Below are positions 29,967 through 41,205 of a DNA stretch of 64,000 nt, in pieces. The notes under the pieces were generated by a model. It did no database searches. It worked only from the letters and a program-made list of their open reading frames with translations, and was not told the DNA's origin. Numbering within the stretch: the stretch's first letter is position 1; each line of letters opens with the position of its first letter. Made by a program: the position numbers and the translations under genes. Source of the stretch: Neisseria sp. Marseille-Q6792 (GTDB taxonomy: Bacteria > Pseudomonadota > Gammaproteobacteria > Burkholderiales > Neisseriaceae); contig NZ_OW969598.1 in NCBI RefSeq assembly GCF_943181435.1, positions 1,364,001 through 1,428,000 on the forward strand, in the 5' to 3' direction.

Positions 29967-30668
29967 TTACTCTGAATCAATTGCACTGATAACCAAACGA
30001 TTATCCTGCAACAATATCTGTACCGGCTGTTTATGCAAATAATCCGGCAAATCTTGTTCAAAATTGCGGTAAATACCAGCTATGGAAACTAATTCTGCCT
30101 GCATAGAATGAATAAATATACGGGCGGAAGTATCACCTTTTGCACCAGCTAAGGCCCGACCCCTCATTGGGGCATAAATATGTATATTACCGTCTGCAAT
30201 CAACTCTGCACCTTGACTGACAGTACCGGTTACAATTAAATCTCCGTCTTCAGCATAAACCTGTTGGCCAGTACGGACAGAGGTTGTAACCAATACCGTT
30301 TTCCTCGTTTTCAGCTCATCGGCAGTTTCTTGCATCTCAATCTGCTCTTGTCCTCTAATATTTTCTAGATGAGATGAACAGAAAAGCAAATGACACTTCG
30401 CTGCCACGGCAGCCCATCGCTCATCAGGATGTTTAAGACCTAAAATCTGCATACCATGTCTCGAAAAAAGCGAAACCAATGCAGCAAGATCTAAAGACTC
30501 AGGATAATCAAACTCCTGAAGATCCAACACAAAAGGAACGACACCAGATTCCTGGAATTTCTTCCCTAATTTGACTAAAACATTTTCCAAATCAAGCAAA
30601 TCTGATGTATGTAAACAAATAGATAATACATCTATCTTTGTCGATTTTATATCGAAGGCATTAATCAT
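29967..30668 (-). CDS. minC: Septum-site determining protein MinC
   Basis: Inhibits FtsZ ring assembly away from the division site. 233 residues from the ATG at 30668: an N-terminal FtsZ-inhibiting domain (~1-105), a linker, and the C-terminal beta-helix dimer/MinD-binding domain with TGTVSQGAELIADGNIHIYAP and GRALAGAKGD. No Shine-Dalgarno is seen at this ATG. A TTG at 30713 would add 15 residues and is less likely. First gene of minCDE-oxyR. Confidence 0.93.
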   Translation of the reverse strand: MINAFDIKSTKIDVLSICLHTSDLLDLENVLVKLGKKFQESGVVPFVLDLQEFDYPESLDLAALVSLFSRHGMQILGLKHPDERWAAVAAKCHLLFCSSHLENIRGQEQIEMQETADELKTRKTVLVTTSVRTGQQVYAEDGDLIVTGTVSQGAELIADGNIHIYAPMRGRALAGAKGDTSARIFIHSMQAELVSIAGIYRNFEQDLPDYLHKQPVQILLQDNRLVISAIDSE

Positions 30669-30730
30669 AGATAAAACTATAGAATTTTTTAATGATGTAA
30701 GTTTACCGCGCAAACCTTAGCTATTCAATT

Positions 30731-30777
30731 AATATTTGAAAACACAATACTCAATAAATCATTAACCTTCAAATATT
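30731..30777. repeat. Inverted repeat in the minC upstream region
   Basis: AATATTTGAA (30731-30740) and TTCAAATATT (30768-30777) are perfect 10-bp arms 27 bases apart, around a weak leftward promoter candidate (TTGAAG-17-TATTGT). Could be an operator; no known regulator is recognised. Confidence 0.45.
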
Positions 30778-30785
30778 ATGTAAAA

Positions 30786-30818
30786 ATAACGCCATCTATT
30801 TCTAATAGATGGCGTTAT
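30786..30818 (-). terminator. Terminator of the alpha operon (after rplQ)
   Basis: 15-bp perfect stem ATAACGCCATCTATT (30786-30800) with 30804-30818, 3-base loop; read leftward it is followed by TTTTTA. Lies 11 bases beyond the rplQ stop. Confidence 0.88.
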
Positions 30819-30828
30819 ATGCTTAAAA

Positions 30829-31197
30829 TTACTCAGCCACTGGTTTATCAACTAATTCAACCAAAGCCAAGGGGGCATTATCGCCCTTACGGAACCCATA
30901 TTTCAATACTCGAACATAACCACCATTACGAGCAGAGAAACGAGGACCCAAATCACCAAACAATTTCACTACAACATCACGATCACGAGTTCGGTCAAAT
31001 GCCAAACGATGATTAGCCAAAGATGGTTTCTTACCCAATGTAATCAATGGTTCAACCACACGGCGTAATTCCTTTGCTTTAGGCAAAGTTGTTACAATAG
31101 TCTCGTGAGTCAACAATGAATTCGCCATATTACGCAACATTGCAGCGCGATGGCTACTTGTACGGTTTAATTTGCGATTGCCATTACGATGACGCAT
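30829..31197 (-). CDS. rplQ: 50S ribosomal protein L17
   Basis: 122 residues, basic N-terminus [17 protein letters not shown] diagnostic for bL17, which sits near the polypeptide exit region. Last gene of the alpha operon (rpsM-rpsK-rpsD-rpoA-rplQ) and followed by a strong terminator. Confidence 0.97.
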   Translation of the reverse strand: MRHRNGNRKLNRTSSHRAAMLRNMANSLLTHETIVTTLPKAKELRRVVEPLITLGKKPSLANHRLAFDRTRDRDVVVKLFGDLGPRFSARNGGYVRVLKYGFRKGDNAPLALVELVDKPVAE

Positions 31198-31220
31198 ATT
31201 AATTATCCTTTAATTCTTCA

Positions 31221-32207
31221 TTAAGGCTTTTCTAAGCCTACGGGTGGCCAAGCTTCCAACTTAGAACCCAGTGTCAAACCTTTAGATGCCAATACTTCTT
31301 TAATTTCATTTAAAGATTTTCGCCCTAAATTCGGAGTTTTAAGAAGCTCAGTTTCAGTGCGTTGAATCAAATCGCCAATATAATAAATATCTTCAGCTTT
31401 CAGACAATTAGCTGAACGTACTGTCAATTCCAAATCGTCTACAGGACGCAAGAGAACAGGGTCAATAGGGGGAGCTTTTTCTTCAACTTCCTCCACAGGT
31501 GTACCCTGTAAATCAGCAAAAATAGACATCTGGTCAATTAAAATACGTGCCGCACTGCGCACAGCTTCCTCAGGATCAATTGAACCATCAGTCTCAATAT
31601 CTAAAACCAATTTATCAAGATCTGTCCGTTGCTCTACACGTGCAGGTTCAACTTCAAAGCTAACACGGCTGATGGGCGAAAAGCTCGCATCCAACTGGAT
31701 TGAACCAATCTGACGATTCTCATCACGAACAACCTGACGACCCGAAACAGATTGATAACCACGACCTTGCTCTACTTTAATCACCATTTCAATTTGACCA
31801 TTATCAGCCAAATGACAAATGATATGATCAGGATTCAGGATTTCTACATCATGCGGCAATTCAATATCACCTGCAGATACCACACCAGAACCTGACTTCT
31901 TCAACGTAAGTTGAACTTGGCTACGCCCGTGGAGTTTAAATACGATACCCTTAACGTTCAACAAGATATCAACAACATCTTCTTGAACCCCGTCAAGGGT
32001 AGAATATTCATGCAAAACACCGGTAATAGCCACCTCTGTAGGAGCAAAACCATTCATGGATGACAGTAAGATACGACGCAAAGCATTACCTAAAGTATGA
32101 CCGAAACCACGCTCAAATGGTTGCATAGATACTCTTGCATGAGTTGCAGAAAAAGTATTTACATCAATTTGACGAGGCTTCAAAAATTCGGTTGTGCTAT
32201 TCTGCAT
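31221..32207 (-). CDS. rpoA: RNA polymerase alpha subunit
   Basis: 328 residues. The N-terminal domain (to ~235) dimerises and nucleates beta/beta' assembly. A flexible linker ([11 protein letters not shown]) leads to the C-terminal domain with [20 protein letters not shown], whose Arg-Ser-Ala-Asn-Cys segment contains the Arg that contacts UP elements and activators. In the usual place between rpsD and rplQ. Confidence 0.98.
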   Translation of the reverse strand: MQNSTTEFLKPRQIDVNTFSATHARVSMQPFERGFGHTLGNALRRILLSSMNGFAPTEVAITGVLHEYSTLDGVQEDVVDILLNVKGIVFKLHGRSQVQLTLKKSGSGVVSAGDIELPHDVEILNPDHIICHLADNGQIEMVIKVEQGRGYQSVSGRQVVRDENRQIGSIQLDASFSPISRVSFEVEPARVEQRTDLDKLVLDIETDGSIDPEEAVRSAARILIDQMSIFADLQGTPVEEVEEKAPPIDPVLLRPVDDLELTVRSANCLKAEDIYYIGDLIQRTETELLKTPNLGRKSLNEIKEVLASKGLTLGSKLEAWPPVGLEKP

Positions 32208-32232
32208 TTAACTGTCCCTCACTGAGCTAGCA

Positions 32233-32853
32233 TTATTTAGAGTAGAACTCTACCACCAGCTGTTCATTAATATCACCGGTCAATTCCGCGCGATCTGGCA
32301 TATTCTTGAATACACCCTCAAGTTTATTAGCATCCACAGCAACCCAACCAGGCAAACCAACTTGAGTAGCCAGACTTAATGCCTCTTGAATACGTACTTG
32401 CTTTTTAGCTTTTTCGCGAATAGAGACAACATCACCAGCCTTCACTTGGAAAGAGGGAATATTTACAACTTGCCCATTAACAGCTATAGCCTTGTGGGAG
32501 ACAAGTTGTCTTGCTTCTGCACGAGTAGAGCCAAAACCCATACGATAAACAACATTATCCAAACGAGACTCTAACAACTGCAATAGCAACTCGCCGGTAG
32601 ATCCTTTACGACGCTCTGCTTCCGCGAAATAACGGCGGAACTGACGCTCTAATACACCATAAATGCGACGAATTTTTTGCTTTTCACGCAACTGTAAACC
32701 ATAGTCTGACAAACGTGGTTTTTTTCCACCATGCTGACCAGGAGCAGAATCAATTTTACATTTGGAATCCAAAGAGCGACGCGCACTCTTCAAAAACAAA
32801 TCTGTACCTTCACGACGTGCTAATTTACATTTAGGGCCAATATAACGTGCCAT
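32233..32853 (-). CDS. rpsD: 30S ribosomal protein S4
   Basis: 206 residues; primary 16S-binding protein with an S4 RNA-binding domain at ~95-160 ([16 protein letters not shown]). In E. coli S4 represses its own operon; whether a pseudoknot leader exists here was not determined. Only two cysteines in the N-terminal segment, so no zinc finger. Confidence 0.97.
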   Translation of the reverse strand: MARYIGPKCKLARREGTDLFLKSARRSLDSKCKIDSAPGQHGGKKPRLSDYGLQLREKQKIRRIYGVLERQFRRYFAEAERRKGSTGELLLQLLESRLDNVVYRMGFGSTRAEARQLVSHKAIAVNGQVVNIPSFQVKAGDVVSIREKAKKQVRIQEALSLATQVGLPGWVAVDANKLEGVFKNMPDRAELTGDINEQLVVEFYSK

Positions 32854-32872
32854 GTTTTAAATCACTCCAATA

Positions 32873-33268
32873 TTAAATACGACGTTTTTTAGGCGGACGG
32901 CAACCGTTATGAGGCAACGGGGTAACGTCAGTAATGCTGGTAATCTTGAAACCAAGAGCGTTTAAAGCACGTACAGACGATTCGCGACCAGGACCAGGGC
33001 CTTTAATGCGAACCTCTAAATTTTTAACGCCATACTCTTGGGCAACTTTACCAGCTGCTTCTGCTGCAACTTGCGCTGCAAATGGTGTACTTTTACGAGA
33101 ACCTTTAAAACCAGCGCCGCCAGAGGTAGCCCAAGACAATGCATTGCCTTGACGGTCAGTGATTGTAATGATGGTATTGTTGAAAGATGCATGAACGTGA
33201 ACAATACCTTCGCTTACGGTTTTACGTACTTTTTTACGCACACGCGAAGCTGTGTTTGCTTTAGCCAT
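32873..33268 (-). CDS. rpsK: 30S ribosomal protein S11
   Basis: 131 residues, the family length; S11 blocks [20 protein letters not shown] and the C-terminal [17 protein letters not shown] tail ([13 protein letters not shown]). Platform protein of the 30S near the mRNA exit. Between rpsM and rpsD. Confidence 0.97.
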
Positions 33269-33287
33269 TAATCAAATTCCTTAAAAT

Positions 33288-33650
33288 TTATTTCTTACCG
33301 GCAATCGCTTTGCGCGGACCTTTACGGGTACGAGCATTTGTGCGAGTGCGTTGACCACGACAAGGCAAGCCACGACGATGACGGAAGCCACGATAGCAAC
33401 CCATATCAATCAGTCGCTTGATGCTCATTGTTACTTCACGACGCAAATCACCTTCAACTTCATATTTAGCAACTTGTTCACGCAAAGCGTCTAATTGAGC
33501 CTCGTCCAAATCTTTTGCTTTAGTAGTAGGAGCAATATTTGCTGCCTCACAAATCAATTTAGCACGAGTCGCACCAATACCGTAAATAGCCTGAAGACCA
33601 ATCACGATATGAGCGTTATTAGGGATATTTACCCCTGCAATACGAGCCAT
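33288..33650 (-). CDS. rpsM: 30S ribosomal protein S13
   Basis: 120 residues; helix-two-turn-helix core and the basic tail [11 protein letters not shown] that touches P-site tRNA. Begins the alpha operon here, with rpmJ and infA immediately upstream. Confidence 0.97.
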   Translation of the reverse strand: MARIAGVNIPNNAHIVIGLQAIYGIGATRAKLICEAANIAPTTKAKDLDEAQLDALREQVAKYEVEGDLRREVTMSIKRLIDMGCYRGFRHRRGLPCRGQRTRTNARTRKGPRKAIAGKK

Positions 33651-33715
33651 ATTTTTTCCTTTTTAGGGTAAAGTGTGTCACTATATCACAGAATCACATT
33701 AAAAGAAATATTCTA

Positions 33716-33829
33716 TTAACCTTGACGCTGTTTATGACGGGGATCAGTGCAAATTACACGAACTACACGATTTCGGCGAATAATCTTACAATTGCGACAA
33801 ATTTTCTTAACGGATGGTTGTACACGCAT
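33716..33829 (-). CDS. rpmJ: 50S ribosomal protein L36
   Basis: 37 codons: [20 protein letters not shown] then 17 more residues. Zinc-ribbon ligands Cys11, Cys14, Cys27 and His32 are all present, so this is the zinc-binding paralogue. ATG at 33829 has AAAGGAAAAT upstream. It lies between infA and rpsM, where rpmJ is expected. Confidence 0.95.
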   Translation of the reverse strand: MRVQPSVKKICRNCKIIRRNRVVRVICTDPRHKQRQG

Positions 33830-33847
33830 CATATTTTCCTTTTTGGT

Positions 33848-34066
33848 TTATCTTGCTCTAAAAACAATTCGAGCTCTAGTTAAATCGTAAGGCGTCAGTT
33901 CCACTGTAACCTTATCTCCCGGAGAAATACGGATGTAATGCATCCGCATCTTTCCGGAAATATGACCTAATACTATATGGTCATTCTCTAGTTTTACTTT
34001 AAAAGTAGCATTAGGTAAAGTTTCAAGGATTTCACCCTGCATTTGAATAGTATCTTCTTTTGCCAT
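33848..34066 (-). CDS. infA: Translation initiation factor IF-1
   Basis: 72 residues, an OB fold ([20 protein letters not shown]) that occupies the 30S A site during initiation. In E. coli infA is elsewhere; here it is between secY and rpmJ as in many beta-proteobacteria. Gap to secY is 4 bases. Confidence 0.97.
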   Translation of the reverse strand: MAKEDTIQMQGEILETLPNATFKVKLENDHIVLGHISGKMRMHYIRISPGDKVTVELTPYDLTRARIVFRAR

Positions 34067-34070
34067 AATT

Positions 34071-35381
34071 CTATTTCCGAGAAAATGACTTCACGTCTGA
34101 ACGGCTCATTAACTTATCATACTGCTGAGTAAGCCTGTATGAATTTATCTGCGTACTAAAATCCATCGTCACAACAACTAGAATCAGCAAAGAAGTACCT
34201 CCCAAATAAAAAGGCACATTTAGAAACGTAGTTAAGAGCTCCGGAATTAAACAAATAATCGTAATATAGAGTGCCCCAAACAATGTTAAACGCAATACAA
34301 CTTTTTCTAAATATCTAGAAGTTTGTTCACCAGGCCTAATCCCAGGAACAAAAGCACCACTCTTCTTCAAATTCTCCGCCATCTCCTTAGGGCTGAAGAC
34401 CAAAGCCGTATAAAAATAGCAGAAGAAAATTACTGTCACCGCAAATAAAACAATGTACAGAATTTGGCCGTGCTGCAATAATCCTGCTATTGTATGCAAA
34501 ATATTATTTGGATCAGCTGAACCAAGCCAACCCAAAAGAGTAGATGGAAACAGAATAATACTAGAAGCAAAAATAGGAGGAATAACACCAGCCATATTTA
34601 ACTTAAAAGGCATGTGCGTATTCTGACCGCCCAACCCGCTATTAAACTGGCGTTTCGCATAATGAATAGGAATCTTACGCTGTGAACTTTCAAAATATAC
34701 AACCAAATAAATTAATAACAAGGCACCAAAAACAATAAATAATGCCATCAACATGCTCATAGCACCTTGATTTGTCAAGGTAATGATCCTCGTAATACCC
34801 GATGGAATGCCTGAAGCTATGCCAGCTGTAATAATCAGAGAAATTCCGTTCCCAATACCCCTTTCAGTAATCTGCTCGCCAAGCCACATAAGGAACATAG
34901 TTCCTGTTACCAAAGAAACTACGGTGGAAACATGAAACTCAAATGAGCTTGTTACAACAACTCCCTGCTGAAATACAAAGGACGCAACACCTAGACTCTG
35001 TAGTATTGCTAATAATACAGTGCCATATCTAGTATATTTCGTAATTAACTTTCTACCAGCTTCACCTTCTTTTTTTAGTGCCTTTAATGAGGGTAAAATT
35101 TCTGAAGCCAGCTGAACAATAATAGATGCAGAAATATACGGCATAATGCCTATTGCAAATATACTAAAGCGCTCTAACGATCCACCGGAAAACATATTTA
35201 ACATTCCTAGGATACCGTTCCCAGCGCTTTCGTATAACTTGGCTAAAGCAACAGCATCAACTCCAGGAACGGGTATATGAGCACCAATTCGAAAAACAAT
35301 TAACGCCCCAAATAGAAATAAAAGACGTTTCTTAAGATCTCCAAAATTGGACAAAGCTGATGACAATTGCTGTTTAGCCAC
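34071..35381 (-). CDS. secY: Preprotein translocase channel subunit SecY
   Basis: 436 residues, ten predicted transmembrane helices; conserved [24 protein letters not shown] block and C-terminal cytosolic tail. Pairs with SecE, encoded at 62.6 kb. Noticeably AT-rich against its neighbours, as often seen for this gene. Confidence 0.97.
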   Translation of the reverse strand: MAKQQLSSALSNFGDLKKRLLFLFGALIVFRIGAHIPVPGVDAVALAKLYESAGNGILGMLNMFSGGSLERFSIFAIGIMPYISASIIVQLASEILPSLKALKKEGEAGRKLITKYTRYGTVLLAILQSLGVASFVFQQGVVVTSSFEFHVSTVVSLVTGTMFLMWLGEQITERGIGNGISLIITAGIASGIPSGITRIITLTNQGAMSMLMALFIVFGALLLIYLVVYFESSQRKIPIHYAKRQFNSGLGGQNTHMPFKLNMAGVIPPIFASSIILFPSTLLGWLGSADPNNILHTIAGLLQHGQILYIVLFAVTVIFFCYFYTALVFSPKEMAENLKKSGAFVPGIRPGEQTSRYLEKVVLRLTLFGALYITIICLIPELLTTFLNVPFYLGGTSLLILVVVTMDFSTQINSYRLTQQYDKLMSRSDVKSFSRK

Positions 35382-35393
35382 AATAATTAAACC

Positions 35394-35828
35394 TTATATC
35401 TCAATCTTGCCACCAATAGCTTCAATTGCAGCCTTAGCACCTTTGGTAGCTTTTACACCTTTCAAGATAACCGCTTTTGAAATTTCACCAGAAGCAATAA
35501 CTTTTACATTAGAAGCAGTTGCAGGAATCAGACCAGCTTGTTTAAGAACCAAGACATCAATCTCGTTCACAGCAATCAGATTTAATTCACTCAAACGAAC
35601 TTCAGCATTAGCGGTAGCAGTCAAAGATTTGAAACCACGTTTCGGCAGACGACGTTGCAAAGGCATTTGACCGCCTTCAAAACCTACCTTGTGGAAACCA
35701 CCAGCACGGCTTTTTTGACCTTTATGACCACGACCACCTGTCTTACCCAAGCCGCTACCAATACCACGGCCTACACGACGACTAGCGTGAGTAGCACCCT
35801 CAGCAGGTTGAATAGTATTCAAAAACAT
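35394..35828 (-). CDS. rplO: 50S ribosomal protein L15
   Basis: 144 residues with the Gly/Arg-rich extension [20 protein letters not shown] characteristic of uL15, a late-assembly protein around 23S domain II. One base from rpmD, 12 bases before secY. Confidence 0.97.
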   Translation of the reverse strand: MFLNTIQPAEGATHASRRVGRGIGSGLGKTGGRGHKGQKSRAGGFHKVGFEGGQMPLQRRLPKRGFKSLTATANAEVRLSELNLIAVNEIDVLVLKQAGLIPATASNVKVIASGEISKAVILKGVKATKGAKAAIEAIGGKIEI

Positions 35829-35829
35829 A

Positions 35830-36015
35830 TTAAGACTCCACTTTCAACAAGTAGCTGATTTTATTAATCATACCACGGTTTTCAGGGGTATCCAAAACCT
35901 CTACAGTATGTTCACGACGGCGCAAACCTAAACCGCGAGCACATGCACGATGAGATTCAATTGTACCGATCAGGCTCTTAACCAATGTAACTTTAATCTT
36001 TTTTTGCTCAGTCAT
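35830..36015 (-). CDS. rpmD: 50S ribosomal protein L30
   Basis: 61 residues; begins [18 protein letters not shown] and has the ferredoxin-like core of uL30. Its start overlaps the end of rpsE by 8 bases, so translation is coupled. Confidence 0.96.
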   Translation of the reverse strand: MTEQKKIKVTLVKSLIGTIESHRACARGLGLRRREHTVEVLDTPENRGMINKISYLLKVES

Positions 36016-36526
36016 GGTTAGCTCCCAAAATATCTTCTACTGTCAAGCCACGTTTAGCAGCAATATCAGCAGGGGTATATAGTTTAGACAAACCGTCTAA
36101 TGTAGCGCGTACAATATTGTACGGATTAGTAGAACCATGTACTTTAGCTGAAATGTTATGGATACCCATAGCATCAAATACTAAACGCATTGGACCACCA
36201 GCTTTTACACCGCTACCTTCTTTAGCAGGTTGCATAAATACCTTAGTAGCACCATGACGACCAATAACCTCATGATGAATAGTACCGTTTTTCAAAGGTA
36301 CTTTAATCATAGAACGTCGAGCTTGGTCCATTGCTTTTTGAACAGCAACTGGTACTTCTTTTGATTTACCTTTGCCCATACCGATGCGACCATCACCATC
36401 ACCAACAACAGTCAGTGCAGAGAAAGCCATGATACGGCCACCTTTAACTACTTTAGTCACACGATTAACTGCGACCATCTTTTCAATCAGGCCGTCACCG
36501 CGTTCTTCAATTTCATGTTTTGCCAT
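36008..36526 (-). CDS. rpsE: 30S ribosomal protein S5
   Basis: 172 residues, double-stranded-RNA-binding-type domain. The spectinomycin loop VTKVVKGGR is wild-type: Thr24, Val27 and Lys28, residues altered in spectinomycin-resistant gonococci, are unchanged. Overlaps rpmD. Confidence 0.97.
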   Translation of the reverse strand: MAKHEIEERGDGLIEKMVAVNRVTKVVKGGRIMAFSALTVVGDGDGRIGMGKGKSKEVPVAVQKAMDQARRSMIKVPLKNGTIHHEVIGRHGATKVFMQPAKEGSGVKAGGPMRLVFDAMGIHNISAKVHGSTNPYNIVRATLDGLSKLYTPADIAAKRGLTVEDILGANHD

Positions 36527-36543
36527 CTGAAAGTCTCCAAATA

Positions 36544-36897
36544 TTAGAAGCTTAAACCATTTTCACGTGCAGCTTCAGCCAAAGCTTTCACACGACCGTG
36601 ATATTGGAAACCTGAACGGTCAAAAGCAACTTTTTCAACACCTACTGCTTTAGCTTTTTCAGCAATACGCTTACCAACTATAACTGCTGCTTCAACGTTG
36701 CCACCTGATTTCAGGCTACTACGTACTTCAGCTTCCAATGTAGAGGCTTGAGCCAATACTTTATCACCTTCAGCACTAATTACTTGAGCATAAATATGAT
36801 TATTGCTGCGGAACACACATAATCTTACTATTTTCAAGTCCGCGATACGTGCACGGGTTTTGCGTGCACGACGGAGTCGGGTTGCATGTTTATCCAT
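36544..36897 (-). CDS. rplR: 50S ribosomal protein L18
   Basis: 117 residues with the 5S-rRNA-binding core ([15 protein letters not shown]) and C-terminal [20 protein letters not shown]. Works with L5 and L25 on 5S rRNA. Confidence 0.97.
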   Translation of the reverse strand: MDKHATRLRRARKTRARIADLKIVRLCVFRSNNHIYAQVISAEGDKVLAQASTLEAEVRSSLKSGGNVEAAVIVGKRIAEKAKAVGVEKVAFDRSGFQYHGRVKALAEAARENGLSF

Positions 36898-36910
36898 TAG
36901 TGAACCTCAA

Positions 36911-37444
36911 TTATTTTTTCTTGGCTTCTTTCATCACTACTACTTCACCTACATAACGAACACCTTTGCCTTTATAAGGTTCAGGAGAACGGAATGCACG
37001 AATTTCAGCAGCGACTTGGCCAACCACTTGTTTATCTGCACCAGTCAAAACGATTTCTGTTTGGCTAGGAGTTTGAACAGAAACACCTTCAGGCATTTCA
37101 TACACGATCGGATGAGAGAAACCCAAAGATAAGTTTAAAACTTTACCTTGAGCTTGGGCACGATAACCCACACCAATTAATTGAAGTCTTTTCTCAAAAC
37201 CTTCTGAAACACCCTTAACCATGTTATTAACCAATGCACGAGCAGTACCAGACATAGCATTAGCCTGCTTACTGTTATTTTTTGCAGCAAAAGTCAATTT
37301 ACCATCGTTCAATTCAATAGCAACATCGGAATGCAAAGGAAAAGACAATTCGCCATTTTTACCTTTGATTACCAATGCATCTGTTCCGAATTTTACTTCT
37401 ACACCAGCAGGAACAGTCACTGGGTTTTTTGCGACGCGTGACAT
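36911..37444 (-). CDS. rplF: 50S ribosomal protein L6
   Basis: 177 residues, two similar alpha/beta domains; C-terminal [16 protein letters not shown] is the uL6 signature region that contacts the sarcin-ricin loop area. Between rpsH and rplR. Confidence 0.97.
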   Translation of the reverse strand: MSRVAKNPVTVPAGVEVKFGTDALVIKGKNGELSFPLHSDVAIELNDGKLTFAAKNNSKQANAMSGTARALVNNMVKGVSEGFEKRLQLIGVGYRAQAQGKVLNLSLGFSHPIVYEMPEGVSVQTPSQTEIVLTGADKQVVGQVAAEIRAFRSPEPYKGKGVRYVGEVVVMKEAKKK

Positions 37445-37457
37445 TTACTTTTCTCCA

Positions 37458-37850
37458 CTAGGCTACGATGCACAACAACTCACCACCAACGCCCTCAGAA
37501 CGGGCTTTGCGATCAGTCATCACACCTTTAGAAGTACTAACAATAGCAACACCCAAGCCATTCATTACACTAGGGATCTCGCTGGATGCTTTGTAAATAC
37601 GCAAACCTGGACGTGAAACACGTTTGATTTGCTCAATCACAGGACGACCTGCATAGTATTTCAATTGAATTTCCAATACCGGTTTTGCATCAGCAGAAAC
37701 CGTAAAATCCTCGATATAACCTTCATCTTTCAAAACTTTTGCAATTGCGCATTTCAATTTTGAGGAAGGCATGGCAACTGTTGCTTTATTAGCACGTTGC
37801 GCATTGCGAACACGAGTCAACATATCGGAAATAGGATCATGCATACTCAT
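37458..37850 (-). CDS. rpsH: 30S ribosomal protein S8
   Basis: 130 residues; N-terminal [14 protein letters not shown] and C-terminal [11 protein letters not shown] of uS8. In E. coli S8 represses the spc operon by binding near rplE; a comparable site was not identified by eye here. Confidence 0.97.
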   Translation of the reverse strand: MSMHDPISDMLTRVRNAQRANKATVAMPSSKLKCAIAKVLKDEGYIEDFTVSADAKPVLEIQLKYYAGRPVIEQIKRVSRPGLRIYKASSEIPSVMNGLGVAIVSTSKGVMTDRKARSEGVGGELLCIVA

Positions 37851-37864
37851 TATTTATACTCCTA

Positions 37865-38170
37865 TTACCAGCTAGCTTTAACAACACCAGGAATCTCGCC
37901 ACGCATAGCGATTTCACGGATTTTAATACGGCCCAAACCAAATTTACGGAAAGTGCCACGAGGACGACCTGTTAAAGCACAACGACGACGTTGACGCACA
38001 GGTGCTGCATTACGAGGAATGGATTGAAATTTCAAACGTGCCTCAAAACGCTCTTCTTCAGTCGCATCTGCATCATTAATAACAGCAAAAATTGCCTCAC
38101 GTTTAGCTGCAAATTTTTTTGCCAATGCCTGACGTTTCAGCTCACGATTAATAAGTGCTTTCTTAGCCAT
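37865..38170 (-). CDS. rpsN: 30S ribosomal protein S14
   Basis: 101 residues, the long form without the CxxC pairs of the zinc-containing S14, ending [32 protein letters not shown]. Between rplE and rpsH. Confidence 0.97.
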   Translation of the reverse strand: MAKKALINRELKRQALAKKFAAKREAIFAVINDADATEEERFEARLKFQSIPRNAAPVRQRRRCALTGRPRGTFRKFGLGRIKIREIAMRGEIPGVVKASW

Positions 38171-38172
38171 GA

Positions 38173-38712
38173 TTATCCTTTAAACGGAAACTTGAACAGT
38201 GACAACAAAGCTTTCGCTTCTTCATCAGTTTTTGCGGTAGTTGTAATTGTAATATTCAAACCACGCAAAGCATCAATTTTATCGTATTCAATTTCCGGGA
38301 AAATAATTTGCTCACGAACGCCCATATTGTAATTGCCACGACCATCAAATGATTTACCGCTTACACCACGGAAGTCACGTACACGAGGCAATGCAATAGT
38401 GATCAACCGATCTAAGAATTCAAACATTTGATCACGACGCAATGTTACTTTGCAACCAACCGGATAGTTATCACGGATTTTAAAACCTGCGATAGATTTA
38501 CGAGCAACCGTAACAACCGGTTTTTGGCCAGCAATTTTCTCTAAATCTGAAACAGCATGCTCCATGACTTTTTTATCAGCAACGGCCTCACCTACACCCA
38601 TATTTAAGGTGATTTTCTCAATACGCGGAACTTCCATTACTGATTTGTAACCAAATTGCTTAACCAATTCAGGAACAACTGTATTTTTATAAAACTCTCT
38701 CAAACGAGCCAT
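38173..38712 (-). CDS. rplE: 50S ribosomal protein L5
   Basis: 179 residues; binds 5S rRNA and contacts P-site tRNA. Signature [16 protein letters not shown] near residues 28-43 and the C-terminal [15 protein letters not shown]. Two bases upstream of rpsN. Confidence 0.97.
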   Translation of the reverse strand: MARLREFYKNTVVPELVKQFGYKSVMEVPRIEKITLNMGVGEAVADKKVMEHAVSDLEKIAGQKPVVTVARKSIAGFKIRDNYPVGCKVTLRRDQMFEFLDRLITIALPRVRDFRGVSGKSFDGRGNYNMGVREQIIFPEIEYDKIDALRGLNITITTTAKTDEEAKALLSLFKFPFKG

Positions 38713-38721
38713 GTTATCTCC

Positions 38722-39045
38722 TTATGCTCCAATGATAGAGCCATTTGATTTGAAGAAACGAACGCGTTTAACTTTGCCTTCATTTTCAATCAGCTTAATA
38801 CCAACACGGTCTGCTTTATTAGTTTCTGGATTCAGGATTGCAACATTAGAAATATCTAAAGGCATTTCTTTAGTAATAATGCCACCCTCAATACCACGCA
38901 TCGGATTAGGTTTTTGATGGCGTTTCACAACATTCACACCTTCAACAACAACTTTATTACCCAATACTCGAACTACCTGACCTTGCTTACCTTTATCTTT
39001 ACCGGCAATTACTACAACCTGATCGCCTTTAATGATTTTATTCAT
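38722..39045 (-). CDS. rplX: 50S ribosomal protein L24
   Basis: 107 residues, KOW motif at the start ([20 protein letters not shown]); assembly initiator of the large subunit. Confidence 0.97.
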   Translation of the reverse strand: MNKIIKGDQVVVIAGKDKGKQGQVVRVLGNKVVVEGVNVVKRHQKPNPMRGIEGGIITKEMPLDISNVAILNPETNKADRVGIKLIENEGKVKRVRFFKSNGSIIGA

Positions 39046-39056
39046 CGCGCTATTCC

Positions 39057-39425
39057 TTATAATACTTCAGGCGCCAATGAAACGATTTTCATAAATCGCT
39101 CAGTACGCAATTCACGGGTTACCGGACCAAAAATACGAGTACCCAAGGGTTCAAGTTTATTATTCAATAATACAGCAGCGTTATTATCAAATTTAATTAA
39201 CGCGCCATCTGGGCGACGCACACCCTTAGCAGTACGAACAACTACTGCATTGTATACATCACCTTTTTTGACGCGGCCACGCGGGGCTGCATCTTTAACT
39301 GCAACTTTAATAATATCGCCAACAGAAGCGTAGCGACGCTTAGATCCGCCTAATACTTTGATACACATTACGCGTCGTGCACCAGAGTTATCAGCCACAT
39401 CTAAGATGGTCTGCATTTGAATCAT
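39057..39425 (-). CDS. rplN: 50S ribosomal protein L14
   Basis: 122 residues starting [20 protein letters not shown], the uL14 N-terminus. First gene of the spc operon, preceded by a 221-base gap that separates it from the S10 operon. Confidence 0.97.
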   Translation of the reverse strand: MIQMQTILDVADNSGARRVMCIKVLGGSKRRYASVGDIIKVAVKDAAPRGRVKKGDVYNAVVVRTAKGVRRPDGALIKFDNNAAVLLNNKLEPLGTRIFGPVTRELRTERFMKIVSLAPEVL

Positions 39426-39646
39426 ATTAGTACCTTTAAATTAACCAACTTAATTTACCACTTTCATATAACTTACACCCAATTACAGATGCTCATTAAA
39501 TGAAACCATCAAGGTTCTAGTAAACCAGTCTTGGATCCCGAAGGGGAGAACTTCCAGAAGAAACTGAAAGATAAGAAACGAAGTTTACACTCAAATTCAC
39601 TTTGGCGCAATACTTCGTTTCCTATTAAAGCTAACTGTCTTAATTT
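39426..39646 (-). promoter_or_regulatory. S10/spc operon boundary region
   Basis: 221 bases without a gene, the longest gap between r-protein genes in the S10-spc-alpha run. Read leftward it holds a 10-bp inverted repeat (GAAACGAAGT at 39575-39584 and its complement at 39612-39621) followed by T-rich sequence, a likely terminator. Further on comes a weak promoter candidate (TTGATG with TGTAAT, spacer 19). In E. coli the spc promoter is exactly here. Confidence 0.5.
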
Positions 39647-39910
39647 TTAAACAGTACGCGCTTTCTCAACCAGTTCTTTAACAACCCAAGATTTGGTTTT
39701 CGACAGTGGACGAGATTCCGCAATTACTACTACATCACCAATTCCATATTGATTATTTTCATCATGGGCATGGATTTTAGTTGATAAACGGATAATTTTA
39801 CCGTACAGAGGATGTTTTACTTTACGTTCAACCAATACCGTAACGGTTTTGTCCATCTTGTCGCTCACCACTTTGCCTTGCAAAGTACGAACATTTTTAT
39901 TTTCGCTCAT
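39647..39910 (-). CDS. rpsQ: 30S ribosomal protein S17
   Basis: 87 residues, OB-fold 16S-binding protein ([20 protein letters not shown]). Last gene of the S10 operon. Its ATG overlaps the rpmC stop (TAATG). Confidence 0.97.
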   Translation of the reverse strand: MSENKNVRTLQGKVVSDKMDKTVTVLVERKVKHPLYGKIIRLSTKIHAHDENNQYGIGDVVVIAESRPLSKTKSWVVKELVEKARTV

Positions 39911-40101
39911 TACTTAGCACCTTTTTCAGTTAAAATGGTTTTAATACGAGCAATATCGCGACGTACACGTTTTAATTCGCTTGGTTTACCCAATTGACCA
40001 GTTGCATTTTGCATACGTAAGCCAAATTGAGCCTTCAACAAGTCCAACAAATCTGCATTTAATTGCTCAATAGATTTGTCTTTCAATTCATTTGCTTTCA
40101 T
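39910..40101 (-). CDS. rpmC: 50S ribosomal protein L29
   Basis: 63 residues, helical hairpin ([20 protein letters not shown]) at the tunnel exit next to L23. Both ends overlap neighbours by one base (TAATG), so rplP-rpmC-rpsQ are coupled. Confidence 0.96.
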   Translation of the reverse strand: MKANELKDKSIEQLNADLLDLLKAQFGLRMQNATGQLGKPSELKRVRRDIARIKTILTEKGAK

Positions 40102-40517
40102 TATTGACCTACCTGTCTTACTACAAAGGTCGTAGGAATAGGCAATTTGGCAGCAGCTAATTCAAATGCTTCACGAGCCAAAGCCTCTGGAACACCGTCC
40201 ATTTCATACAACACTTTGCCTGGTTTAATTTCGGCAATGTAATATTCCACGTTACCTTTACCGCCACCCATACGAACTTGAATAGGTTTTTCAGTAATTG
40301 GTTTGTCAGGGAATACACGAATCCAAATACGACCACCACGTTTAATGTGGCGAGTCATTGTACGACGAGCAGCTTCGATTTGGCGGGCAGTCAAACGACC
40401 ACGACCAACGGCTTTCAAACCGAACTCACCGAAACTTACTTTATTACCGCGGGTAGCAATACCAGTATTGCGACCCTTTTGTTGCTTGCGGTATTTCAGT
40501 CTAGTTGGCTGCAGCAT
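40101..40517 (-). CDS. rplP: 50S ribosomal protein L16
   Basis: 138 residues from the ATG at 40517 ([17 protein letters not shown]), the standard length; a longer frame to 40550 would read further into rpsC. Contacts the A-site tRNA elbow. Start overlaps the end of rpsC by 17 bases. Confidence 0.96.
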   Translation of the reverse strand: MLQPTRLKYRKQQKGRNTGIATRGNKVSFGEFGLKAVGRGRLTARQIEAARRTMTRHIKRGGRIWIRVFPDKPITEKPIQVRMGGGKGNVEYYIAEIKPGKVLYEMDGVPEALAREAFELAAAKLPIPTTFVVRQVGQ

Positions 40518-41196
40518 TACGTCCACCTGCCTTTCTTTGTTTCTTCTCATGCTCAGGTTTAGCTGAAGTCTTTACATTACCTTCAGTATAGACCCAAACT
40601 TTCAAACCTAGCACGCCATAAGTGGTATGGGCTTCGCTAGTTGCATAATCTACATTTGCACGCAAAGTATGCAGAGGTACACGACCTTCACGATACCATT
40701 CGCTACGAGCAATATCCGCACCATTCAGACGACCCGAGGTCATAATCTTGATACCTTTTGCTCCTGAACGCATAGCATTTTGCATAGCACGTTTCATAGC
40801 ACGGCGGAATTGAACGCGTTTTTCCAATTGCTGAGCAATACCATCAGCAATAATTTGTGCATCCAATTCAGGTTTACGGATTTCTTCAATATTCACATGA
40901 ACAGGCACACCCATCAAGGCTTGCAAATCACGTTTCAGAACTTCGATATCCTCACCTTTTTTACCAATTACTACGCCTGGACGGGCAGAGTGAATGGTAA
41001 TACGTGCAGATTTTGCAGGACGTTCAATAACTACGCGACCAACAGAAGCATTCGCCAATTTTTTACGCAGGTAGTTACGAACATCAATATCTTGTTTCAA
41101 AACAGCAGAAAAGTCGGTGCTTTTAGCAAACCATTTTGAAGCCCAGTCTTTAGTTACCGCCAGGCGAAAGCCTGTAGGGTTAATCTTTTGTCCCAT
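40501..41196 (-). CDS. rpsC: 30S ribosomal protein S3
   Basis: 231 residues with a KH domain (~40-110, [20 protein letters not shown]) and the S3 C-terminal domain. Lines the mRNA entry tunnel. Confidence 0.97.
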   Translation of the reverse strand: MGQKINPTGFRLAVTKDWASKWFAKSTDFSAVLKQDIDVRNYLRKKLANASVGRVVIERPAKSARITIHSARPGVVIGKKGEDIEVLKRDLQALMGVPVHVNIEEIRKPELDAQIIADGIAQQLEKRVQFRRAMKRAMQNAMRSGAKGIKIMTSGRLNGADIARSEWYREGRVPLHTLRANVDYATSEAHTTYGVLGLKVWVYTEGNVKTSAKPEHEKKQRKAGGRNAAAN

Positions 41197-41205
41197 AGCT
41201 TTTCC

